Assembly (NCBI GenBank): GCA_023091665.1
Contig: JALJCQ010000012.1
Span: forward strand, 2,666,001-2,730,000
DNA: 64,000 nt
From: Pythium myriotylum
Lineage: Eukaryota; Oomycota; Peronosporomycetes; Pythiales; Pythiaceae
Reading direction: 5' to 3'
Made by a program: the position numbers and the translations under genes. The notes beneath the pieces are model-generated. The model ran no database searches, was not told the origin of the DNA, and saw nothing but the letters and a program-made list of their open reading frames with translations. Positions 39,591 through 49,030 of this stretch are shown here, piece by piece. The stretch's first letter is position 1. Each line of letters opens with the position of its first letter.

Positions 39591-40670
39591 ATGAGCTCGA
39601 TGGAGCTCTTCGACGCGACGCTCTACGACTCGCTCGAGGGCTTCGTGGAGCAGATGAACGCGCAGCTCGAAGGCAAGAGCGCGCTCGAGATCGTCGAGTG
39701 GGCGCTCGCCACATTTGGCGTGGACCACACCGTGCTCAGCTCGAGCTTCGGCATCACGTCGGCCGTCATGCTCGACCTCGTGAGCCGCGTCGACAAGCGC
39801 GTGCCCGTGGTCTGGATCGACACGGGGTACCTCCCGAGAGAGACGTACCAGTTCGCGGCCCGTCTCCAGAAAGACCTCGACCTGAACCTCCAGGTCTACC
39901 AGTCGCCCATCACGCCCTCGCGCATGGAAGCGCTCTACGGCAAGCTCTGGGAGATCCCGACGCCCGAGGCCCACAAGCAGTACGGATACATCCGCAAGGT
40001 CGAGCCCATGCAGCGCTCGCTGCGAGAGCTGCGCGCCAAGGCGCTGCTCGTCGGCGTGCGCGCGGAGCAGACCTCGACGCGGTCGTCCATGAAGATCGTC
40101 AACATCCACGACGGACGGCTCAAGATCTGCCCCATCCTCAAGTGGACCAGCAAGGACGTGGACGACTACATGGCCGCGCGCAACCTGCCCTACCACCCGC
40201 TCAAGGCCAAGGGCTACGTCACCGTCGGCGACGCGCACTCGAGCCGCCCAGTCACCGAGGCCGACAAGGGCAACGAACGCGCGAGCCGCTTCCACGGCGT
40301 CGCGCAGGAGTGCGGCCTCCACGTCGACATGAACGACATGTCGCTTGATAGCATCCAGATCTCGCTGGACGACCCGGCCTCGCTCACCGAGGCCGAACAA
40401 GACATGCTCGCCAAGACCAAACAGACCAAGGGCATCGTGATCTTCTCCAAGCCCAACTGCAAGTACTGTAAGGCTACCAAGGAGACCTTCCGCGAGCGTG
40501 GCTGGGAGTACGACGACTACACGGTCGGCGTCGACCTGTCTATTGATGCGCTCCGGCAAATCGTAGGTGAGCCCGTGAAGACAGTGCCGCAGATCTTCAT
40601 GGACGGCAAGTACATTGGTGGGTACACAGAGCTGACGCAGCACCTGCAGATCCCGTCACGCTTCGCCTGA
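39591..40670 (+). CDS. PAPS reductase fused to a C-terminal glutaredoxin (359 aa)
   Basis: The start is set at ATG 39591 (MSSMELFDATLY); an open upstream extension to 39346 lacks a clear targeting signal and is probably leader. Residues ~1-245 are a CysH-type sulfonucleotide reductase: SSSFGITSAVMLDLV (nucleotide loop), WIDTGYLPRETYQF, GVRAEQTSTRSSM, CPILKWTSKDVDDY, and catalytic Cys241 in QECGLH. The CC/CxxC iron-sulfur cysteines of APS reductases are missing, so PAPS is the expected substrate. Residues ~275-359 are a glutaredoxin with active site CKYC (290-293) and TVPQIFMDGKYIGGYTEL. The fused domain can supply electrons for reduction of PAPS to sulfite in sulfate assimilation, probably using glutathione. 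The gene converges with DNAI7. Confidence 0.92.
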   Translation: MSSMELFDATLYDSLEGFVEQMNAQLEGKSALEIVEWALATFGVDHTVLSSSFGITSAVMLDLVSRVDKRVPVVWIDTGYLPRETYQFAARLQKDLDLNLQVYQSPITPSRMEALYGKLWEIPTPEAHKQYGYIRKVEPMQRSLRELRAKALLVGVRAEQTSTRSSMKIVNIHDGRLKICPILKWTSKDVDDYMAARNLPYHPLKAKGYVTVGDAHSSRPVTEADKGNERASRFHGVAQECGLHVDMNDMSLDSIQISLDDPASLTEAEQDMLAKTKQTKGIVIFSKPNCKYCKATKETFRERGWEYDDYTVGVDLSIDALRQIVGEPVKTVPQIFMDGKYIGGYTELTQHLQIPSRFA

Positions 40671-40727
40671 GAAGCTAGAGGTCCCCTCCCGAGCATCAGT
40701 CTCGTGTGGCGATCCGACGAGTGTACC

Positions 40728-40733
40728 AATAAA
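40728..40733 (+). terminator. Putative AATAAA polyadenylation signal
   Basis: An AATAAA lies 57 nt after the stop of the PAPS reductase-glutaredoxin gene, inside the 110-bp gap before the convergent DNAI7 stop. Oomycete 3' ends do not always use this hexamer. Confidence 0.45.
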
Positions 40734-40780
40734 GTATAACGATGAAATGAAAAACGATGAGCCGCGTTTAATATCTCTTC

Positions 40781-43166
40781 TCATGCTACAGGCAACTCGT
40801 TTAGGCTTGGCGTGACCTCAGGCACTGCGACCTCGTCGATCTTGAAGTCGGACGATACTTCTGGACTGGCTTCGGTGAGCTTCTTCTCGGTCTCGACGCT
40901 GTCCGCATTGCCGTGCTCGCTCTCCTGACTGCTGTCGGCCACTATCCCAGCACAGTCCAATTCGTGGCGGCCCATGACTGTGCTCAGAGGCTTGGAGTAG
41001 CTGAACAGCCGCAGCAGGCTCAGCAACTTCATTAATACGTACTCGAACATGACGTTTGAGTTCTCCATCCGGTCTCGTGCATCAGGCGACGAGATCTCTT
41101 CGAGCGCTTTCTTGAGATGAACATGAGTCGCATACACGTCGTCGACCTGGTCGATGCGGAACTTGACATTGCCACCGCTGGCTTCATCGTCCATTTCTGT
41201 CAACACATTCACTACGAGACCGCCCGCTGAATGGTCTTCATCGCTGGATAAACCGATAATATAATTTCCATCATCCGGGTCGTTTGTCATGGGCATTAGA
41301 GGTGTCGGTGGGTACGTCGCGTCCAGATCTTCCTGCACATACGGCCAAAAGATCTCCTTCACGGAGAACACGATCTGCTTGGGGTTCTCGCCGGCACCGA
41401 TCCATTTCATTCCGCCCCCTTGGGATTCGGCTGTCAGGTTGCCAATAGCGACCTGATAGGCCGACACGACGCTCACGGCCTCTTGGATCACGCGATCTTC
41501 AAGGGCCTTAGCCTTCGGCGTGTACCCAAATCGTGCGTCGTCGTCCAAGCCAGGACACAGCCCAATGCCAGATGCTGCTAGCCTCATGAGCAGCTCCCCC
41601 GGGGGAAGCCAGTCTTGTTGCAGGGGCTTTAGCTGGGGAAGCGTCGGCGCCACAAGCCGACAACCTGCGTCTGTGATCTCAAAGCGTATCGACTCGAAAT
41701 GCTCGGTCTTGAGCTGCAGGTGCGCCTTGTTCGCGACCGATGTACTCATCTGAAGGTTCCACAGGTACTTTTGGTAGTTCAGGTCACGTTGCTGTAGTAC
41801 TGCAAGGTGTGTGACGTGCATCGTGTTGAAGCTCAGCACATTCGTGTCAGCATTGAAAGCGATCTCGGTGATCCCATCTTCCTCCCACGACTGTGCGTGC
41901 GGGTCCCACCAGCCAACACGCAGCGGTGACGCTGCGTGGCCGTAAATCACGTGCGTTGGCAGCGTCACGCTTACTTTGACGGGCATAGCAGCGGATGCGA
42001 CCATGCCTTCGAGTGGATAGTGGAGCCTTTTAATGCGCTCCGCTGCGTCTGTCGCGACATCACGCATCATCCAGCCACGCACACGCTTGGGCGGCGCTGG
42101 GATGGCAAGCAAGTCAAGAGAGAAGACGCCTCCGAGTGCAAAGTCAACGTTCTGCGTGTTCTGCGGCGAGAGCTGGTCGAACGGTAGATATGTGACGCGC
42201 AGCGCGAGCGACTGCATAATGATGGCCTTGGGCAGATCCACCGAAATGCCGAGCTCGTTGAAGTCGATGCGCTTGTTGCGCGAACCTTTTGCCATGAGGT
42301 TAATCCAGAGTCCGAGCTTGACCCAATCGCAGGCGCTTGCCATCTTGACCTCACTACGCGAGTTGCTGTCCGTATACTCGTCAGCAAACTGGAGGATATG
42401 GGCTGTTGCGTGGTCGATCTTTTCGTGGATCATCTGCTGGATCTGGTGCGTGAACGCGGCACATTGCGCGACCATTAACGCGTCATTTGTTGCCTTCGCA
42501 TCGGCAGCTACGTGCACAAGGTCGCTCACGACGCGCGTGGCGCTCGCGCAGGTTGTAGCCACTTCGTTCAGATCTGTGGATACGTCGAGCAGCCACGAAT
42601 TGAGGAACGAGTTCATGTCGCCTTCCACTTGAGCGTCAGGCCGCGGATCGCACGCCAAGTAGTTTTCCCACTGCAGTCCGTCTCCCGTTATATCCCCGGA
42701 CGACAGACGTACCTGAAATACGTCCACGTACCTCTCGAGCCTCCTTCTGCGCGCGCAAAATCTCAGCGAGTCGGTGCGCTTTGCCTTCGAGGTCGCGCTT
42801 CGTGGCTTCATGTTCCTCGGCGAGTCGCTCCAGCTCAGCCGCGCGGTTGCGCGCGTCCTCCTCCCGGCGCTTGGCCTCCTCGACCTCGCGGCGCTTGCGC
42901 TCTTCCTCCAGCCGTCGTTCTTCCTCGGCGCGGCGCTTGGCCTCTTCTTCTTCCTGGAGACGGCGCTCTATGAGACGATCATCAGTTCAGTCCGCCTGGG
43001 TTCTCCGCCCGTGGCTCCTGAGCCGCGACACACCTTCCTCCAGTTCCTCCTTTGTCTTCTTCGGAGCCTTCTTCTTCGGTGGCTACGCACAGCGTCTCGC
43101 ATACATGAGTCTCGCTCGCCACAGAAGAGCCACCGACGCTCGTCACAGCGAGCAGCCACGTACCAT
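40781..43166 (-). CDS. DNAI7: DNAI7 (CASC1/CFAP94)-like axonemal dynein protein (4 exons, 725 aa)
   Basis: Exons are 43166-43164 (the ATG alone), 43082-43034, 42967-42732 and 42670-40781. The spliced start reads M|PPKKKAPKKTKEELEE|ERRLQ, the usual basic opening of the family. An Arg/Glu coiled coil (EEERRLEEERKRREVEEAKR) continues to about residue 95. Then comes the CASC1 signature W-x2-YL-x-CD-x-x-PD (WENYLACDPRPDAQVEGDMN). The remainder has the beta-rich body (VRGWMMRDVATDAAERIKRL; VTHLAVLQQRDLNYQKYLWN) and an acidic tail. In algae and animals this protein associates with the inner dynein arms or I1 region of the axoneme. Its presence implies a motile flagellate stage. The start exon is supported by an exact GTACGT donor after ATG and phase conservation at all three joins. 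Confidence 0.85.
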
Positions 43167-43790
43167 GTCGCGCCTTTGGTGTCTCGAGCAGGTTGAAACG
43201 ACACCGACCCAAGGTCGAACCTACTCCTTTTGCGTATTTTACCCTTATTCGACAACTTCAACCCGTATAGTTGCCGAATGAGGGGTTCAACCTTGACCAC
43301 GGTGAAGTTGGTGGAGAGCTTCCGCGAAGATTCGACTCGGCGACGGCTGGGCCGTGCACGTCACACGATCGGCCCCTCGCTCATGCCGAGGGTACGTGGG
43401 AGTCGTCGTGACTCCACCGTCATCGCTCCCTGGCGTGCGTGGCGCTTCGCGTGGGTGGCACCCGCAGCCACTCTATCCAGTTCCTCGTCCAGAGCCACGC
43501 GGATTTCGACGAGAGCGTGTTCCCACCCACCATGCCCAGCCGCTTCCTCAACGAGTTGCGCCTGACAAGAGCACGGCTCATCCCGATCGCAGGGTTTTTT
43601 TCAGACGACGTCATGTCGCAGGTGACTCTGTCTCTGTTTTCTCGCACCGTTGATTGGGCAGCAATGGCTTCCTCTGTGTCGTCTCGACGACGCGGAGTGC
43701 CGCCGCTCCCGAGCCGCACTCGAGCCCAGTTACAGTATTTCAGCTTCCGCACGATCTCATCCACGCCCCGCCCGCCCGAACCAGGAAACC
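43167..43790. other. Intergenic region, 624 bp
   Basis: It separates the divergent DNAI7 and sestrin 1 starts. An open frame of about 125 codons runs across 43439-43816 on the plus strand, but it overlaps the sestrin start, has no family match I can see and is mirrored by an antisense frame. I regard the stretch as promoter and leader sequence. Confidence 0.45.
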
Positions 43791-45547
43791 ATGGGTCTCT
43801 CTCCGGCCACATCTGATGACGAGTCCTTTGTCATGGAGGACGCGGCGGCTCGCATTGGTGTGTCAAAAGATGCTTTCTTCCGGCGCCTCGCGGTCGAGGA
43901 CCCAGCTGTGCAGATGACGATCCTCACGCTTGTCCAGCAGGAACTCAGACAGCTCATCCTCGAAGATATCGAGTCCGTCGCAGATTTGTACCCGACCATC
44001 GTCCGGCTCGCCAGAGAAGCCCCGTTCGACTCAATACGAGACTGTATGTCCCAGCTTCAAGAGGAAGTCGAGAGCGCAGGTGTCCATGACGCCATTTCCA
44101 CAAAGCACACAATTTCCTACTTTATAGACAGCAGCGAGATCGAGAAGGTCGCCAAGAATGAGAACGAAGAACTGAGTTGTTTGTATCGAGTAGAGTATCT
44201 TCGCACAGGCCGTGTGAGCCACTTTGCCCAACTGCTCGCGTGGCACTCGAGCTACTTGCAGCTGCACCAAAAGAGCATCAAGTCCATCATGGTCCAGGAC
44301 GGCGCGTTGCCGCTCCACTGGCGAAGCTACCTCGCGCTCATGGCGGCGTCGGAGCTACGATGCCACTACTTTGCCGACCTGCAACAGTACAACTTCGTGG
44401 TTAATGGCGGCAGCTACGAGTGGACCAAGGGCATTGATTACGTCTCTCCGAAACTCTTTCGGATCCATGAGATTAGCTCCATCCTCGCGCATCGCCCATG
44501 GCTCATCACGCCCAAACACATTGCCGAGCTCCTCAACTCCGACCAGGACGACTCGTGGTCCGTCTCCGAGCTCGTGCACGCGATCGCCGTCTTGTGCCAA
44601 TACCACTCGATGTCGAGTATTGCGCTTGGCCTGGGCTGTGCCGAAGAAGAGGATCTGTCGATCTGGAGCCATTGTGGCGCCGAGGATGCTGAGCAGCGCG
44701 TTATCCGGTACCTGCAGCACGTCGGCTCAGCTGAATCGTCCGGCAGCACGGACGCGTCTTCAGGCGTGGACATTGCATCAATCGATCGAGATGAAGGCAA
44801 GCTGCTCGAGCTGCTCAAAGCTGGAAGCCAACTAGTGGATGAGCCTCTGTGCAATGATGAGTCTGTCGACGACGATGAGACCACCGCCGACGAAGGAGAC
44901 TTTGAGATCGCGGAGGGAGGCGACTTTGACTTCAGCACCGACTGCAATAGCCGCCGACAGGACACGCTCTGGCGCTTTTGTGGGGGCGTTGTCATGCGAT
45001 ACGCTGACTTCGACGTCCACTCGAGCGAGTACGCCGTGCTCAATACCGAGGACTTCAGTTGGGAAGAGCATGGCTTCTCGCTCATGCGACGGTACTTCCC
45101 GGGCAAAACAGTAGGTCAACGTTTTGCTCCTGTTGTAGAGACGGAGCGACTGATTGTGCGTGGCATTGCTCATAGGGCGAGATCCTCGAAGACCAGTTCA
45201 ACTTGACGAGCAAGCTCACGTACGAGTATTACGGCAGCCAGAAAGAAGGCGACGTGGACACGAGCCCCTACCGCAACGCGATCTGGTACTACGTGCACCG
45301 CATCTTCGGCATCTGCCACGACGACTACGACTACCGCCAGGTGAACGTGTTTCTCAACCGGCCGACCAAGATCTTCATCAAGAAGGTGGCGTGCACGCCG
45401 TGGAAAGTGACGAAGGACGACTTTGAGCACTTCGACCACTCGCTGAGTCCGTCGGAGAAGTGCCACGTGACGCTGTTGGTGGCCGAGGCGCGCAAGCAGG
45501 CGGGGCTCATGTACGGACTGCGCGCCGTCATGCAGCACATGAAATGA
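43791..45547 (+). CDS. SESN: Sestrin 1 of a tandem pair (2 exons, 563 aa)
   Basis: Exons 43791-45110 and 45176-45547 (intron 65 nt, phase 0). Sestrin landmarks in order: GRVSHFAQLLAWHSSYL, GALPLHWRSYLALMAASELR with Cys191 and Tyr193, WTKGIDYVSPKLFRIHEI, SILAHRPWLITPKHI, DDSWSVSELVHAI; an acidic insert; then DTLWRFCGG, FSWEEHGFSLMRRYFPG and exon 2 with LTYEYYG, DVDTSPYRNAIWYYVHRIFG, DDYDYRQVN, EARKQAGLMYGLRAVMQHM. The N-terminal half is an AhpD-like peroxidase fold; the C-terminal half is the leucine/GATOR2-binding half in animal sestrins, which restrain TORC1. The position equivalent to the catalytic-relay His of human SESN2 is Gln198. Exon 2 is nearly identical to that of sestrin 2. Confidence 0.95.
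45206..45541. repeat. 336-bp block identical to 48363-48698 (sestrin exon 2)
   Basis: Base-by-base reading shows no mismatch across 336 bp, at an offset of 3157. The block starts about 30 nt inside exon 2 and ends three bases before the stop codon (AAATGA here, CGGTGA in the partner). Intron and exon 1 flanks are well diverged. Confidence 0.93.
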
Positions 45548-46965
45548 GTTTCGCCTTGTGCACCGTTTCGAATGTTGAACCAGACGGGTGGGCTCATCAC
45601 GACCGAAAATGGGTTCAGATGGAAACCAAAAATGAGTCGCGGGTCTGAACCGCTTTCGGCTTTCGGCCCGGCGAATCAGTTGCCAGCGACGGGTTCTTTC
45701 CGACCCGTCTGAGCGTTTTGGTTTTTTGCCTGGACTGGTGGTTCGCCGGGTTTCGGCCAGACGGGCCACGACCCACCCCAGGAGAATAACGCAATCCCAG
45801 CCTCCAGCAATCGTGCCAGAGAGGCCCCACCTGTCGAAAGTCCACTGCGGAAATGAATACTTGGGCAGATCTTAGTCCACGCTGTAAAACGCCAGCCAGT
45901 CGAGCAAGCTGAGAAGAGGCTTCGCGGGCGGACGCCGAGACCGCTCGAAAGCCGGAGGGCGGCCAATGTCCCAGAGGGACTCTGGATAGGGGTCTGCCTC
46001 GTCGCGGGTGGCACTGACTGGCTGCGAGGCTTCGAATTCACCCACGGCGAGCACGAAGCATGGCTGCTGTATCCATGTCTCAACTCATATTGCAAAGCAC
46101 GGAGAGGGACGAAAAGGGACTGCCTCGTTTACGCTCGGGAAACTGCTAAATTGGCCCTAGCCCTAATAAGGTGCTGACGTATCTTCGAGTCAAGTGTTTT
46201 TACAGCACAGAGCTTTTGGGTGGCTCTTATGCTCTTATTCGGTCCCCCCTTTCGTGCTCTTTCTGCCCTCTCGTAATGGTGGTGGGCAGGTCTAGACGAC
46301 CACCACGCCAGGTACATCTCGGTTACTGTATGGAGGAGCTGGCTGCCTTCTCTTTCGGCCCATTTCTCGCTGACTGAACCCGCCCCATCCCTTCGGTACA
46401 ATGGAAGAAATCCACCGCCAACTTCAAGAGGTCCTGAGCCGCCAGAGGTTCAATGACGGTGGACGCCACCTGCATGCGTGCCGGATGGACCATGTGAGAC
46501 AACGCACGCATCCGTATCAAAAGGCGAACCCACCTATGGTTCGGCGCCCGAAGCGCCCGAGCGTCCTCCATCGAGCCCATGGTCCGCGGCCCGCGACCAA
46601 GCGACGCGCCTTCGTCGGCCGTCATCACCTCGCGCGGCTCACGAGCCCCGTGCCAGAAGAAAAGTTGGGCGGTGCCGCCGATTTTCTCGAACGATGATTG
46701 GCTACTGTAAGGTCCCGAATAGATTCGGATTGGTTGAAAAGCTTAATATGTCGTGGACAGTGCCGGTTCGCCTCCCACTTTCACCGGTTTTTTGTGTGTC
46801 CATTTGGTTTCCCGGGTGGTGCCATTTGGGAATTTGGCAAAGGGAACCATCGTGGGTGAAGCGTTCTCGAACTCGAACCGCCCCGACGCCAACGCCCAAC
46901 AAACCGACGCCAACAAACCGACGCCAACGAACCAACGCCAACGATCCGCGAGAGATAGAGAGCTC
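45548..46965. other. Intergenic region between the sestrins, 1418 bp, no gene supported
   Basis: This is the longest gene-free stretch of the window. Scattered open frames of 60-160 codons occur on both strands, including one at 46401-46697 (plus) and one at 45676-46095 (minus), but none carries a known domain or convincing splice sites. Segment 45620-45850 is rich in cggg/ccga words and may be decayed repeat DNA. A short ACGCCAAC repeat lies just before the sestrin 2 start. Confidence 0.45.
46884..46951 (+). repeat. Short tandem ACGCCAAC-type repeat upstream of sestrin 2
   Basis: Four ACGCCAAC words at 12-20 nt spacing, two of them within consecutive ccgacgccaacaaac/ccgacgccaacgaac units, fill the leader 15-80 nt before the sestrin 2 ATG. 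No equivalent precedes sestrin 1. It may be a leader-sequence repeat or a binding-site cluster. Confidence 0.6.
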
Positions 46966-48704
46966 ATGAGCGGCAACCAGGCGCACGACGGCGCCGCCAA
47001 GGACGCCTTTTTCCGGCGGCTGCTCGTCGCCGACGTGGCCGTGCAGAAGAAGATGGTGCAGCTCGTGGCGCAGGAGATCCAGCCGCTCGTGGACGACCGC
47101 TCGCAGCTCGCCGAGAGCTTCTACCCGACGATCGCGAGGCTCGCGCGCGAGGCGCCGTTCGCCCACGTGCGCGAGGCCATGGCCGCGCTCCAGCAGCAGA
47201 TCGAGGACGCGTGGCCGCAGGAGCTCGACACGCGCTACGGCCAGCGCGTCTCCTACTTCATCAGCAACGACGCCGTCGAGTCGGTGGCCGACAACCAGGA
47301 CGAAGAGACCGCGGCGCTCTTCCGCCAGGCCTTCCTGCGCACGGGACGCGTGAGCCACTTCGTGCAGCTCCTCGCGTGGCACAAGAGCTACCTTGCGCTC
47401 TACCAGCAGTCCATCGTCTCGATTATGGTGCGCGACGGCGCGCTGCCGCTCCACTGGCGCAGCTACATCGCGCTCATGGCCGTGGCCGAGCTGCGGTGTC
47501 ACTACCTCGCGGATCTGCAGCAGCACTACTTCCTCGTCAACGGCGGCGACCGCGAGTGGACCAAGGGCATCGACTACATCTCCCCGAAGCTCTTCCGACT
47601 GCACGAGCTGAGCTCCATGCTCGCCCATCGCCCATGGCTCATCACCCCCGAGCACATCGCCGATCTTCTCTCTTCCGACCAGGACGATTCCTGGTCCGTC
47701 TCCGAGCTAGTGCACGCCATCATCGTACTTTGCCAGTACCACTCCATGTCCAGCATCGCGCTGGGCCTGGGCTGCGCGGAAGAAGAGGACCTCGCGGCTA
47801 TCAGCGACGACCACGGCGCTGCCTTGGCCGAGCAGCAGGCCATCAACGACCTGCGCTCCGAGCAGCGCCCCCACGGCGACGCGACCAGCAGTAACGGCTC
47901 GCTCTCGGAGCAGGACATGGCGTCGATCGAGCGCGACGAGGACCAGCTGCTCAAGCGGTTAAAGATGCAGGACGGCAGCGACACGGCAGAGGACGACGAA
48001 GAAGAAGCCGAGTTCGACGGCGACAGCTTCGAACTCGAAGGCGTGTTCGAAATCGCCGAAGAAGACACAGGCTACGAGCTGGACTCGAACGCCGGAGGAA
48101 GCCGGAGGCGAGACACGCTTTGGCGGTTTTGTGGCGGTTCCATCATTCGGTACGCAGACTTCGACGTCCGGTCGTCCGAGTACAACGTGCTTCACACAGA
48201 AGACTTCAGCTGGGAGGAGCACGGCTTCTCGCTCGTTCGAAGGTATTTCCCAGGCGAAGCGGTGAGTCGACTTTCTTGTTGGGTGGCTCAAGAGTGAACA
48301 GTAAACTGACTTGAAGTGTGTGTTCTTTCTAGGGCCAAATCCTGGAGGACCAGTTCAACCTCACGAGCAAGCTCACGTACGAGTATTACGGCAGCCAGAA
48401 AGAAGGCGACGTGGACACGAGCCCCTACCGCAACGCGATCTGGTACTACGTGCACCGCATCTTCGGCATCTGCCACGACGACTACGACTACCGCCAGGTG
48501 AACGTGTTTCTCAACCGGCCGACCAAGATCTTCATCAAGAAGGTGGCGTGCACGCCGTGGAAAGTGACGAAGGACGACTTTGAGCACTTCGACCACTCGC
48601 TGAGTCCGTCGGAGAAGTGCCACGTGACGCTGTTGGTGGCCGAGGCGCGCAAGCAGGCGGGGCTCATGTACGGACTGCGCGCCGTCATGCAGCACATGCG
48701 GTGA
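46966..48704 (+). CDS. SESN: Sestrin 2 of the tandem pair (2 exons, 555 aa)
   Basis: Exons 46966-48261 and 48333-48704 (intron 71 nt, phase 0, same place as in sestrin 1). The same landmarks appear: GRVSHFVQLLAWHKSYLALY, GALPLHWRSYIALMAVAELR with Cys178 and Tyr180, WTKGIDYISPKLFRLHEL, SMLAHRPWLITPEHI, then DTLWRFCGG, FSWEEHGFSLVRRYFPG and the shared exon 2. The catalytic-relay His position is Gln185, as in copy 1, with a His two residues on (Gln-Gln-His). It lacks the ~20-residue N-terminal extension of copy 1, and the acidic linker differs. The start is the first ATG before the conserved KDAFFRRL. Codon use is more GC-biased than in copy 1 exon 1. Confidence 0.95.
48363..48698. repeat. 336-bp block identical to 45206-45541
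   Basis: Partner of the identical sestrin exon 2 block, direct orientation, 3157 bp downstream. The identity stops within a few bases of the coding limits, which is the pattern of gene conversion rather than of a recent whole-gene duplication. Confidence 0.93.
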
Positions 48705-49030
48705 TCGTGTCCGCCGTCGTGCACCCCCGTTCATGTGGACTCGACCACATACTTGTGCTCGCCGCCCTCGTGCTGACCACAACGGAACTGGTCACTCTGG
48801 CGCTGTATCGACTGCGACACGTCTCCTCGCCTTCGTCTTCCTCTCGCGGCTGCCTCGTGCGTCCGCGACACCCCCACTCACCGGGTCCGTGGAAATTTTC
48901 TTCATGTTCAGTAGCGTGGCGTGTCCGCGTCCCGTGGAGTTCTCTTCTTCTCCTTCCCCCCCCCCCCCCCCCCCACCTCTCACGTCTAAAAATTATGAGC
49001 GAGGATTAAATACAAAGTGGCTGCAAGGGT
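48705..49030. other. Convergent 3' intergenic region, 326 bp
   Basis: It lies between the stops of sestrin 2 and the EF-hand/WD gene. It holds the 3' ends of both and a 19-base C run. I see no gene. Confidence 0.5.
48956..48974 (+). repeat. Poly-C homopolymer, 19 bases
   Basis: Nineteen consecutive C residues following a tcttcttctccttc pyrimidine tract. Length is uncertain because homopolymers are often miscounted in sequencing. On the transcript of the minus-strand gene it would be poly-G beyond the stop codon. Confidence 0.9.

Noticed and set aside
39354..40643. 429-codon open frame antisense to the PAPS reductase-glutaredoxin gene
   Set aside because: It mirrors a GC-rich gene codon by codon, with Val/Leu/Arg/Asp composition typical of antisense shadows and no domain. 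Similar long antisense frames at 62666-63444, 17518-18018 and 46702-47655 were dropped for the same reason.
43439..43816. 125-codon open frame upstream of sestrin 1
   Set aside because: It overlaps the sestrin start in another frame, begins with GTG, and has no recognisable family.
45620..45860. Possible decayed transposon between the sestrins
   Set aside because: Only compositional oddity; no terminal repeats, target-site duplication or transposase/integrase motif could be found.
46401..46697. 98-codon open frame between the sestrins
   Set aside because: No domain, no splice partners, and competing frames on the other strand. Composition does not resemble the neighbouring genes.
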